From NCBI GenBank assembly GCA_965203865.1, contig OZ241916.1, positions 1,364,001 to 1,428,000 of the forward strand: a stretch of 64,000 nucleotides of DNA, read 5' to 3'. The translations under genes and the position numbers were made by a program. Below, one piece after another: positions 25,519 to 32,979 of this stretch. Source of the stretch: G965200765 sp965203865. GTDB taxonomy: Bacteria; Pseudomonadota; Gammaproteobacteria; Arenicellales; JAJDZL01. Under the pieces are notes generated by a model. It saw only the letters and a list, made by a program, of their open reading frames with translations, was not told the origin of the DNA and did no database searches. Position 1 is the stretch's first letter. Each line of letters starts with the position of its first letter.

Positions 25519-26316
25519 TTACTGTGATTCAAGCAAGTTTCCTGCCTCGCGACATTTTACTTTTTTAGCTCGTTCAGTCGGAGTAAATCCAAATTTGTCC
25601 ATAATATCTTTAGTGGCACCGTTCGCTACTAATATTTGAACAACATCTTCGTGACATTCTGTCACTGCATGATGAAGCGCAGTAGCGCCTTTTTCATCTT
25701 GTGCGTCAATGTCCACTAATTGATATTGCTGTCCAACAGATTTTTCCAATTCAATAAGGTTGTGATGAAACGAAAGAATGGTTCGTACAACGTTTGCATG
25801 GCCGCTAAACGATGTACGCATTAGCGGGGTCCACTGGTACACATCTCTGACATTTGGGTCTGCTCCAGCATCAAGCAATGCTTGTACGATATCGGAATGC
25901 CCCTTGGCAGCAGCCACCATTAGTGCTGTCCAGTTAAATTTGGCCTTCACATCAACAGCAGCTTCATGTCGCAAAAGTAACTGCACGGTGTTTGTGTCCC
26001 CGTGTACTGCTGCAAACATCAGTGCAGTACCACCGTTGCCGGTAATCGCATTTACATCGGCACCTTTGTCAATCAACGCGGAAACAATATCGGAACGTCC
26101 GTTTCGTGAAGCAACCATTAGTGCTGTTTTGCCGTTTTCCAGCTTCAAATTCACGTTTTCCACATAAGGAATCAGTTTTTGCATGGTTTCGAGATTAGCT
26201 TTTTGAATGGATTTTCGAAATGCGTCATTATCTGCAACGGTAGTAGGGATTTGAAAAACTGCGATACAGCATAAGCTGGACACAGCAAGTACACGTATTT
26301 TGTTCCATAATTTCAT
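25519..26316 (-). CDS. Periplasmic ankyrin-repeat protein
   Basis: 265 residues. A Sec-type signal peptide covers about the first 29 residues (KIRVLAVSSLCCIAVFQIPTTVAD). At least five ankyrin repeats follow, with cores such as GKTALMVASRNGRSDIVSAL, GGTALMFAAVHGDTNTVQLL, NWTALMVAAAKGHSDIVQAL and GATALHHAVTECHEDVVQIL. Ankyrin proteins bind other proteins; in bacterial periplasms some protect or assemble redox enzymes. The ribosome binding site AGGTGA is well placed. The gene lies between an unknown gene and the Rieske-like gene, which suggests a partner or chaperone role for the latter (inference). Confidence 0.85.
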   Translation of the reverse strand: MKLWNKIRVLAVSSLCCIAVFQIPTTVADNDAFRKSIQKANLETMQKLIPYVENVNLKLENGKTALMVASRNGRSDIVSALIDKGADVNAITGNGGTALMFAAVHGDTNTVQLLLRHEAAVDVKAKFNWTALMVAAAKGHSDIVQALLDAGADPNVRDVYQWTPLMRTSFSGHANVVRTILSFHHNLIELEKSVGQQYQLVDIDAQDEKGATALHHAVTECHEDVVQILVANGATKDIMDKFGFTPTERAKKVKCREAGNLLESQ

Positions 26317-26339
26317 TTCACGGTCACCTGGTTTTAACT

Positions 26340-26924
26340 CTACTGAGTTAAATTTGATGATACAGTAATTCCGCCCGGATAGGCAGCCCGAAATTCATAG
26401 TGGGACAGTACTTCTGTCAAGGCATTTTTCGCATCATACTTTCCGGTCATTCGGATCAAGGCATCATGATTTACCGCTTCATCCAAAACCTCCTGAAAGG
26501 CAGCGTGCTCTGTCGGTCCGAGTCTGTTTTGCTGGCTATGAATTATCCAGTAAGCAGCATCGCTGAAAAACCAACGCAGAGTAGGCTGTTTTGCAAGCAG
26601 TTTTATTGTTTCAAAATGCGACTCCTTTTCCCCCGGGGAGAGTAATACTTCGCCGATTAAAGGGCTGGTTTCCCGAGTATAGACTTCTAGCCGGACTACA
26701 ATTATTGCTGCATTGCTGTGCTGGATCAACTCGGATTCAACACTGACTGCCAAGGCAGCATCGGTTCGAGCAAGTATCCTTCTGTCTTCCTTGGATTCGG
26801 GGCCGGCGACTTGAAAAAATACTGCTGACTCCCAGTCACCGCCATCAAACTGCACAGGCAAGCAAGTGACACTTGAACCGGTATAGTCCATGTTGTTTCT
26901 TACAAAATCCGGAAATCTTTTCAT
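26340..26924 (-). CDS. Hypothetical protein (194 aa), first gene of the ankyrin/Rieske-like operon
   Basis: 194 residues of mixed alpha/beta composition with no signal peptide or membrane helix; I recognise no family. Notable stretches are VTCLPVQFDGGDWESAVFF and TLRWFFSDAAYWIIHS. A later Met (start 26891) is an alternative start. The ankyrin gene begins 23 bp downstream. The proposed start codon lies only five bases after the T tract of the fdh operon terminator, so there is no room for an ordinary promoter. The gene must be read through the terminator, be nearly leaderless, or use a promoter within the terminator region. Confidence 0.7.
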   Translation of the reverse strand: MKRFPDFVRNNMDYTGSSVTCLPVQFDGGDWESAVFFQVAGPESKEDRRILARTDAALAVSVESELIQHSNAAIIVVRLEVYTRETSPLIGEVLLSPGEKESHFETIKLLAKQPTLRWFFSDAAYWIIHSQQNRLGPTEHAAFQEVLDEAVNHDALIRMTGKYDAKNALTEVLSHYEFRAAYPGGITVSSNLTQ

Positions 26925-26929
26925 GATTC

Positions 26930-26970
26930 AAAAAAAAACGCATCTCAAACCTTGCAGGCTTAAGATGCGT
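26930..26970 (-). terminator. Strong intrinsic terminator of the formate dehydrogenase operon
   Basis: Minus-strand stem ACGCATCT/AGATGCGT (26938-26945 with 26963-26970), extended inside the loop by AAGCC/GGTTT, followed by a run of T (26930-26938 as A on the plus strand). It lies just after fdhC and immediately before the 194-residue gene on the same strand. Confidence 0.88.
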
Positions 26971-26992
26971 CATTTGGTGTTTGTTAAAGTTT

Positions 26993-28081
26993 CTATGTAG
27001 TCGCAGTATCGCCGGCAGGAGAAGCTTTTTCCGAATCAGATGTTTCTTCTGATTGATTCTTTATTTTTTCATACCACAAGTCGTGATGTTGCTTCGCCCA
27101 CTCGACACTCACTCGACCTTTTGTCATGGCATCAAGCGATCCTTCGGAACCGAAAGTGCCGATATATACATGACCCATGAAAATTGCTATCCAGACGAGT
27201 GCACAGACAGAATGCCAAACATGCATTGTCTGGTAGAGTTCCCTTGAATTTTCCATTCCAAAGTACTGTTGACCCCATCCAATTAGTACAAATCCTGTAA
27301 AACAAACTGCAACAAGTCCTATCAGGATTACAACCCAAAACCATACCTTTTCGCCGCCATTCGCTTTACCGGCGCTAGGATGAGCTTTTCCAATCATCCC
27401 GCCACCTTTTACAAACCACATGAAGTCAACTCCAGTTGGAATGTTATGGCGAATCCAGAAAATCAGCATCAATAGTGGCCCGATTGCGAAAAAGGGACCT
27501 AAGGTATTATGGACTGTGATGGAGAATGATGCCCAAACAGCAAATAGTTCGGGTCCGAACAACGGTATCAGCCATGCTCGACCAAACAACAAGCTTAGGC
27601 CTGTGATTGCAAGAGCAATAAACAATATTGCCGTGTACCAGTGCAAGGTGCGTTCCCAGAATGTCCATCTAGGAACAGTTTCTCCAGATAACGGTTCATC
27701 CAGATCAATTCTGCCTCTGAAAATAAAGAACAGCATGATCAAAATCGCAATTCCGAATAATGCCCATCCACCATAATTGGTGATCCATCCGTTTCGAATT
27801 TGCCGCCAATTCTGACCTTCAGGATTGAACAACGTATTTGTTTCGATATTTACATCGTTTCCAATAACAGAACTATATCCGCCGCCACCTTCGCGAACTA
27901 CGCGCCAGTAATTTGAGCGCTGGTTGTTGTCTCCGGTTACTTGAGCTTGTACAGCAGTCTGCCCATCCACAAATAGTAAAGTGGTAAACGGCAACGCCAT
28001 TGAAGCCGCAAGAATAAAGGCAATACTCCAGCTCATCATGCGGATTCGTCGAGATTTAATTTTGCTTTTTAGCTTGGTCAT
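26993..28081 (-). CDS. fdhC: Formate dehydrogenase gamma subunit, cytochrome b
   Basis: 362 residues from ATG 28081, chosen because AGGAGA (28090-28095) stands eight bases before it; the frame is open eight codons further upstream. An N-terminal signal-anchor is followed by a periplasmic stretch and then four to five membrane helices in a cytochrome b561/FdnI-like fold. Histidines suited to haem binding are in WERTLHWYTAI, TVHNTLGPF and MHVWHSVCALVW. It takes electrons from FdhB and passes them to quinone in the inner membrane. The C-terminus is a charged tail. Last gene of the operon, before a strong terminator. Confidence 0.92.
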   Translation of the reverse strand: MTKLKSKIKSRRIRMMSWSIAFILAASMALPFTTLLFVDGQTAVQAQVTGDNNQRSNYWRVVREGGGGYSSVIGNDVNIETNTLFNPEGQNWRQIRNGWITNYGGWALFGIAILIMLFFIFRGRIDLDEPLSGETVPRWTFWERTLHWYTAILFIALAITGLSLLFGRAWLIPLFGPELFAVWASFSITVHNTLGPFFAIGPLLMLIFWIRHNIPTGVDFMWFVKGGGMIGKAHPSAGKANGGEKVWFWVVILIGLVAVCFTGFVLIGWGQQYFGMENSRELYQTMHVWHSVCALVWIAIFMGHVYIGTFGSEGSLDAMTKGRVSVEWAKQHHDLWYEKIKNQSEETSDSEKASPAGDTATT

Positions 28082-28105
28082 TTCGTGCCTCTCCTCACTT
28101 ACCAT

Positions 28106-28291
28106 TTATCTATCGCTTTGAACAGTCATGAAACGGTCATTCAGACTAGAGGCTCCACTTGATACCAATGGATCCTGCTCGCCCATATACACACCAGGTA
28201 CATGACGGGTAATATCAGTGTCTTCTTCACAAGCTGTGAGAAACATTGCACTGGCAATAACAGTGCAGATTATTAAAATTTTCATTCGCAT
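28106..28291 (-). CDS. Small lipoprotein inside the formate dehydrogenase operon
   Basis: 61 residues. A hydrophobic signal (MKILIICTVIASAMF) ends in the lipobox LTAC, predicting lipidation at Cys21. The mature part is only 41 residues and acidic at first (EEDTDITRHVPGVYMGEQDP). GGAG nine bases before the first ATG supports the start. It sits between fdhB and fdhC, in phase with the operon. I know no named family; it may be a structural or assembly factor of this enzyme (inference). Confidence 0.75.
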   Translation of the reverse strand: MRMKILIICTVIASAMFLTACEEDTDITRHVPGVYMGEQDPLVSSGASSLNDRFMTVQSDR

Positions 28292-28354
28292 CTATTGGCG
28301 CTCCAGTTGATTATCGACCTATGTAATGAATACAAACAATAACTTGGGGAAATA

Positions 28355-28377
28355 GGGAGGAGCTTTTAACTCCTCCC
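28355..28377 (-). other. Intercistronic hairpin between fdhB and the small lipoprotein gene
   Basis: Perfect 8-bp stem GGGAGGAG/CTCCTCCC around a 7-base loop, in the 104-bp gap after fdhB. No T tract follows on the minus strand, so it is more likely an mRNA-stabilising or partial-attenuation element that sets fdhAB above the membrane subunit. Confidence 0.55.
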
Positions 28378-28395
28378 CAATTTCCTTGAAAGTGC

Positions 28396-28983
28396 TTATC
28401 CGGTTGGATAGGCTGCCTCCCATCCCCAAGTTTGAGGACGACCACCGCGTTTGAGTATTCGCTCGCGATAGATGTCAGCAATCACATCGCCGTCACCGGC
28501 AATGAGTGACTTGGTAGCACACATCTCGGCGCAAAGCGGTAGTTTGCCTTCCGAAATTCGATTGCGTCCGTACATTTTGTACTCAGCATCCGAATTGTCA
28601 GCCTGCGGACCGCCTGCACAGAATGTGCACTTGTCCATCTTTCCACGAACTCCAAACGCTTGCTGCTGCGGATATTGCGGCGCACCGAATGGACACGCAT
28701 AAAAGCAATAGCCACAACCAATACAAAGGTCCTTGTCGTGCAATACGATTCCGTCGTCTGTTGTGTAGAAGCAATCTACAGGACAAACGGCTGCACAAGG
28801 AGCATCTGTACAATGCATGCATGCTACCGAAATCGATTTTTCGCCAGGCATACCATCGTTCAGCACAACCACACGACGGCGGTTTACGCCCCAAGGTACA
28901 TCGTTCTCGTTCTTGCACGCAGTAACACAAGCGTTGCACTCAATACAGCGCTCGGCATCACACAAAAATTTCATTCGTGCCAT
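28396..28983 (-). CDS. fdhB: Formate dehydrogenase beta subunit, four-cluster ferredoxin
   Basis: 195 residues. Four [4Fe-4S] boxes are visible: CIECNACVTACKNEND, CMHCTDAPCAAVCPVD, CIGCGYCFYACPFG, and the split CTFCAGG ... CAEMCATKSL. It relays electrons from the molybdopterin subunit to cytochrome b. There is no signal peptide of its own, so it probably crosses the membrane with FdhA by the Tat route. A strong AGGAGGT ribosome binding site precedes the start. It follows fdhA by 12 bp. Confidence 0.94.
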   Translation of the reverse strand: MARMKFLCDAERCIECNACVTACKNENDVPWGVNRRRVVVLNDGMPGEKSISVACMHCTDAPCAAVCPVDCFYTTDDGIVLHDKDLCIGCGYCFYACPFGAPQYPQQQAFGVRGKMDKCTFCAGGPQADNSDAEYKMYGRNRISEGKLPLCAEMCATKSLIAGDGDVIADIYRERILKRGGRPQTWGWEAAYPTG

Positions 28984-28995
28984 TTTTCATACCTC

Positions 28996-31875
28996 CTAAG
29001 TACTGAGTCTGCAGAGAGTAACTTTCGTCTCCTGCATCTGTGTTACTGAATCATAGCCATAGGTGAAAGCTGTGTTGCAGGCTTCACCTCTGACATACGG
29101 CGCAGTGCCTTCTGGATATTTGTCCACAAGATCCTTGCCTTGAAACCACCCGCCAAAATGGAAGGGTGTAAACACGACACCAGGTGCAACGCGCTCTGTC
29201 ACCATGGACATCACACGAATTCGGGCACCTTCCGGAGTTTCAATCCATACCATCTGACCGTCGCGAATGTTCGAATCATTTGCATCCTTCGGATTAATTT
29301 CAACGAACATGTTTTGTTGCAACTCAGCCAGCCAAAGATTGGATCTTTGCTCCTCGCCGCCGCCTTCATACTCAACGAGCCGACCGCTTGTAAGAACAAT
29401 CGGATAATCGCCTGAATAATCTTGGGCCTGAATCGAACCATATCGAGTTGGCAAACGATAGAATCGCTTGCGGTCTGGATAGGTCGGATATTTTTCAGCC
29501 AGATCGCGATACGGAGTGTAAAGCGGTTCGCGGTGAATTGGAACAGGATCCGGAAACGTCCATACAACGGCGCGTGCCTTCGCATTGCCGAACGGAGCAC
29601 AACCGTGCTTGATCGCTACGCGTTGGATACCGCCCGAAAGATCGGTTTTCCAGTTCTTGCCTTCTGCCATCTGTTTTTCTTCGTCGGTAAGGTCATTCCA
29701 CCAACCAAGAGACTTCAGAACTTTGTCAGAAAACTCTGGATAGCCGTCCCTGATCTCCGAACCGACCGGATAGGAATCTTCGGCAAGCAGGTTTACACCG
29801 TTGCGTTCAACTCCGAATCTGGCGCGGAAGCAAAGACCACCTTCGGCAACCGGCATTTCAGGATTGTACAGAACAGGAGTTCCAGGATGTCCCAGTTCGG
29901 GATTACCCCAACTCGGCCAAGGCATACCGTAATAGTCACCATTCGCCGGACCGCCTTCGGCCTTCAGAGTGGTGGTATTGAACGTATGCTTGTTGTCCCG
30001 ATGCAGTTTGAGTCTTTCAGGACTTTGACCCGTGTATCCGATTGTCCACATGCCGCGGTTGATTTCGCGGGTGACATCTTCTACGTACGGTTCATCGTCG
30101 TTGACCTTTATGTTCTTGCAGAACTGCTTATGAATATTCAGTTTTTTTGCAAGCTTGTACATGATCGTTTGATCAGGTAAAGACTCCCATACTGGATCGA
30201 TTACCTTGTCGCGCCACTGGATAGAGCGGTTGGACGCGGTAACTGAACCGTAAGTCTCGAACTGTGTCGCAGCAGGCAGCAGGTAAATGCCGTCTGTGCG
30301 GTCGTTCATGACTGCTGCATGAGTCGGATGCGGATCTATGATCACCATCATATCAAGCATTTCCATGGCTTTTTTCATCTCTGGACCGCGAGCTTGACTG
30401 TTCACCGCGTGGCCCATGTAGATCATGGCGCGGATATTGTCTCTTTGCCCGATGTTATCCTTGTCTTCAAGAATTCCATCAATCCAGCGAGAAACCGGAA
30501 TGCCCTTGTAGTTCATCGGAAGAGTTGGCTTGCCGTTGTCACCTTCGACTTCGTTAGAGTCGAATTGGCCTTTGACCCACTCGAAATCCAGATCCCATAC
30601 GCGAGACCAATGCTTCCACGCACCGTTTGAAAGTCCGTAGTAGCCAGGCAGGGTATGGGAAAGAACACCGAGGTCGGTCGCACCTTGGACATTGTCATGT
30701 CCGCGGAAGATGTTGGCACCGCCACCAGACTTTCCGATGTTGCCAAGTGCAAGCTGCAATACGCAATATGCACGCGTATTGTTGTTGCCGATCGTGTGCT
30801 GAGTACCACCCATGCACCATACAATGGTTCCGGGGCGGTTCTCATTCATGATCTGCGCTGCTTTCAGCACAACATCCGGAGGAGTTCCAGTAACTCTTTC
30901 GACTTCTTCTGGAGTCCATTTGGCGACTTCTTGCCGAATCTCGTCCATTCCGTAAACACGCTGGCGAATATATTCTTTATCCTCCCAGCCGTTTTCAAGA
31001 ATGTGCCACAGCACGCCCCAGATTATTGCCACATCCGATCCAGGACGGATGCGAACAAAGTGATCTGAATGCGCTGCCGTACGCGTATAGCGAGGATCTA
31101 CGACAATCATCTTGGATCCGTTCTCTTTGGCTCGCAGAATATGCTGCATCGCAACCGGATGCGCTTCGGCGGCATTGCTGCCGATAAAGAACATCGCTTT
31201 GGATTTGTGCATATCGTTGTACGAGTTCGTCATTGCACCATAGCCCCAGGTATTTGCTACCCCGGCTACTGTGGTGGAATGGCAGATTCGCGCTTGATGG
31301 TCAACGTTGTTGGTTCCCCACATCGCCGCCAATTTGCGGAAAAGATACGCCTGCTCGTTACTGTGCTTGGCTGAACCTAGCCAGTAAACTGAATCTGGAC
31401 CGGATTGCTCGCGGATCTCCAAGAGCCGGTCGCCGATTTCATCAATCGCTTGATCCCAGCTAAGTCGCTTCCACTTGCCGCTTACCAGTTTCATTGGATA
31501 GCGAAGGCGTTTCTCGCCTATGCCATGCTCGCGTACTGTTGCACCTTTAGAGCAGTGAGAACCCAAGTTAAAAGGTGAATCAAAGTCAGGCTCTTGGCCT
31601 GTCCATACACCATTTTGAATCTCAGCAACCACTCCGCAACCAACCGAGCAGTGAGTACATACACTGCGGCGAATTTCTGTTTGAACCCCTGCCATCGGGG
31701 AAAAGCCAGCTGCTGCATGGGCTTTTCTCATCAGCTGAGGAGCAAACATCGTAGCCGCAGCACCTGCACCCAAGGCGAGGCCCGAACGTTTCAGGAACGT
31801 TCGTCTATCGACAGCTTCGCCAGCACCGGATATTCCGAGAGCCAGGCCGCTGTCGCTGCTTCTAACTAACTTCAT
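28996..31875 (-). CDS. fdhA: Formate dehydrogenase alpha (catalytic, molybdopterin) subunit
   Basis: 959 residues. The Tat signal is DRRTFLKRSGLALGAGAA (Arg24-Arg25). Ligands of the first [4Fe-4S] cluster are Cys73, Cys76, Cys80 and Cys108 (CTHCSVGCG ... GSHCSKGA). The metal ligand is Cys198 in HQARICHST, encoded by TGC, so this is a cysteine rather than a selenocysteine enzyme. The C-terminal domain binds the guanine dinucleotide cofactor (FHFGGWFQGK region). It oxidises formate to CO2 on the periplasmic side. GGAGAA precedes the ATG. It lies between the Tat-target peptide and FdhB genes. Confidence 0.95.
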   Translation of the reverse strand: MKLVRSSDSGLALGISGAGEAVDRRTFLKRSGLALGAGAAATMFAPQLMRKAHAAAGFSPMAGVQTEIRRSVCTHCSVGCGVVAEIQNGVWTGQEPDFDSPFNLGSHCSKGATVREHGIGEKRLRYPMKLVSGKWKRLSWDQAIDEIGDRLLEIREQSGPDSVYWLGSAKHSNEQAYLFRKLAAMWGTNNVDHQARICHSTTVAGVANTWGYGAMTNSYNDMHKSKAMFFIGSNAAEAHPVAMQHILRAKENGSKMIVVDPRYTRTAAHSDHFVRIRPGSDVAIIWGVLWHILENGWEDKEYIRQRVYGMDEIRQEVAKWTPEEVERVTGTPPDVVLKAAQIMNENRPGTIVWCMGGTQHTIGNNNTRAYCVLQLALGNIGKSGGGANIFRGHDNVQGATDLGVLSHTLPGYYGLSNGAWKHWSRVWDLDFEWVKGQFDSNEVEGDNGKPTLPMNYKGIPVSRWIDGILEDKDNIGQRDNIRAMIYMGHAVNSQARGPEMKKAMEMLDMMVIIDPHPTHAAVMNDRTDGIYLLPAATQFETYGSVTASNRSIQWRDKVIDPVWESLPDQTIMYKLAKKLNIHKQFCKNIKVNDDEPYVEDVTREINRGMWTIGYTGQSPERLKLHRDNKHTFNTTTLKAEGGPANGDYYGMPWPSWGNPELGHPGTPVLYNPEMPVAEGGLCFRARFGVERNGVNLLAEDSYPVGSEIRDGYPEFSDKVLKSLGWWNDLTDEEKQMAEGKNWKTDLSGGIQRVAIKHGCAPFGNAKARAVVWTFPDPVPIHREPLYTPYRDLAEKYPTYPDRKRFYRLPTRYGSIQAQDYSGDYPIVLTSGRLVEYEGGGEEQRSNLWLAELQQNMFVEINPKDANDSNIRDGQMVWIETPEGARIRVMSMVTERVAPGVVFTPFHFGGWFQGKDLVDKYPEGTAPYVRGEACNTAFTYGYDSVTQMQETKVTLCRLST

Positions 31876-31899
31876 ATAGTATTCTCCATGTTAATGGGG

Positions 31900-32109
31900 T
31901 TAAAACCGTGCCCGCTTATAATATTCGCGAACATGAGCTGTTTCGCGATATCCAAGCGACTTTGGTTGCTTGATGGTCTCCCGGGTATCCGATTCTGCAG
32001 CTGACGCACTGGTCGCAGCTCCGGAAACGATTGCGGCACCTCCCAGCACCGCCATACCCTTAAGAGCGTTCCGGCGAGATTGCCGGTCAACAAAGTTGCT
32101 ATGTTTCAT
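31900..32109 (-). CDS. Formate dehydrogenase region Tat-target small protein
   Basis: 69 residues: a Tat signal (QSRRNALKGMAVLGGAA) ending at an Ala-rich cleavage site, then about 30 residues ending YRETAHVREYYKRARF. It matches the short Tat-target proteins found beside proteobacterial formate dehydrogenases, thought to be a small extra subunit. A strong GAGGAGA ribosome binding site stands before the ATG. It is 24 bp ahead of fdhA. Confidence 0.9.
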   Translation of the reverse strand: MKHSNFVDRQSRRNALKGMAVLGGAAIVSGAATSASAAESDTRETIKQPKSLGYRETAHVREYYKRARF

Positions 32110-32174
32110 AGACTTTTCTCCTCTTTAGTATGTTGAAAAGTGACGTCACATACATACCAATTCAGCTGTCGTTT

Positions 32175-32804
32175 TCACGTCAGCATGGAAAGGTATTCGG
32201 TTTCAAAGTCGATAAACTTGACGCCGAAGGTACCGACTTTGGTGTAAAACTTTGCTTTTCGTGCAGCTTCCAGATCCTTGAAGAATCTTCTGCCCCAGGG
32301 CTTCAGGTGCTTTTTGAACATGGTTTGCTGCACTTTGAAATCCATTTCGGTGCCTGACATGATTATAATCCCCATCACGTCCAGAAGACCGGCAATATGA
32401 TCTTCCGGTTCTTTCAGGCCTTTGCTACGCTCAATTCCCAATGCCTTCAAGTCCTCGCGAAGCAAACTGAGTGGTTTGTCCATCATCATTCCGGTGATGT
32501 ACCAAGAACCGTACAGCACAACTTCACCACGGCCTAATCCGATAAACAAGTCATGGTATTCATCGTCAAGGGCTTCAAGGTTGGTTGCATTGGCTGCTGC
32601 GTCGGCAAGGTTGTTCAACGCAATCAAGAATTCGCTGGTTGTCTTGCTGGCAGACACTTTGAAACTGGCAACTCCGTCCAAAGTCTCCCGAGTTGGCGGG
32701 GAATAAAGCAGGCGAGACAAGAGCAAGTAATAACTTGCCCGAACTTGGCTCTCATCGCTTACTGGATTTCGCACGTCACTAAAAGCGACGTTTTCTCCTC
32801 TCAT
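32175..32804 (-). CDS. TorD-family chaperone for the formate dehydrogenase catalytic subunit
   Basis: 210 residues from ATG 32804 (MRGENVAF); the frame is open 22 codons further upstream but that stretch overlaps the promoter. The helical fold has the TorD/DmsD-type signature EYHDLFIGLGRGEVVLYGSWY and the later EPEDHIAGLLDVM. These proteins bind Tat signal peptides of molybdoenzymes and hold them until the cofactor is inserted. It is the first gene of the torD-like, Tat-target, fdhA, fdhB, lipoprotein, fdhC operon. Confidence 0.9.
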   Translation of the reverse strand: MRGENVAFSDVRNPVSDESQVRASYYLLLSRLLYSPPTRETLDGVASFKVSASKTTSEFLIALNNLADAAANATNLEALDDEYHDLFIGLGRGEVVLYGSWYITGMMMDKPLSLLREDLKALGIERSKGLKEPEDHIAGLLDVMGIIIMSGTEMDFKVQQTMFKKHLKPWGRRFFKDLEAARKAKFYTKVGTFGVKFIDFETEYLSMLT

Positions 32805-32840
32805 AGCTTGGTAAAAATATTGATTTATTGTTAAGCTAAC

Positions 32841-32884
32841 TATCCTTGTATTTAAGGATAATCTAATCAAAGTCTAAATGTCAA
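32841..32884 (-). promoter_or_regulatory. Promoter of the formate dehydrogenase operon with overlapping inverted repeat
   Basis: On the minus strand, TTGACA (32879-32884, a perfect -35) and TATCCT (32855-32860) are 18 bp apart. The inverted repeat TATCCTT (32841-32847) and AAGGATA (32854-32860), with a 6-base spacer, covers the -10 and the likely start site, a typical position for a repressor. The leader to the TorD-like ATG would be about 45 nt. Confidence 0.65.
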
Positions 32885-32979
32885 GAGCAATTTTCAATTT
32901 TCTGGAACAATCCTGAAAAGATTGCTCAGACAGCCCGAAAACTAGCAAGCGAAATTATTTCATATTTGACATATTTCAT

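Noticed and set aside
29422..30180. 252-codon plus-strand frame inside fdhA
   Set aside because: Antisense to the well-supported catalytic subunit gene; no ribosome site or family resemblance.
31270..31300. Selenocysteine formate dehydrogenase
   Set aside because: The metal-ligand codon is TGC (Cys198), not TGA, and no SECIS-like need arises.
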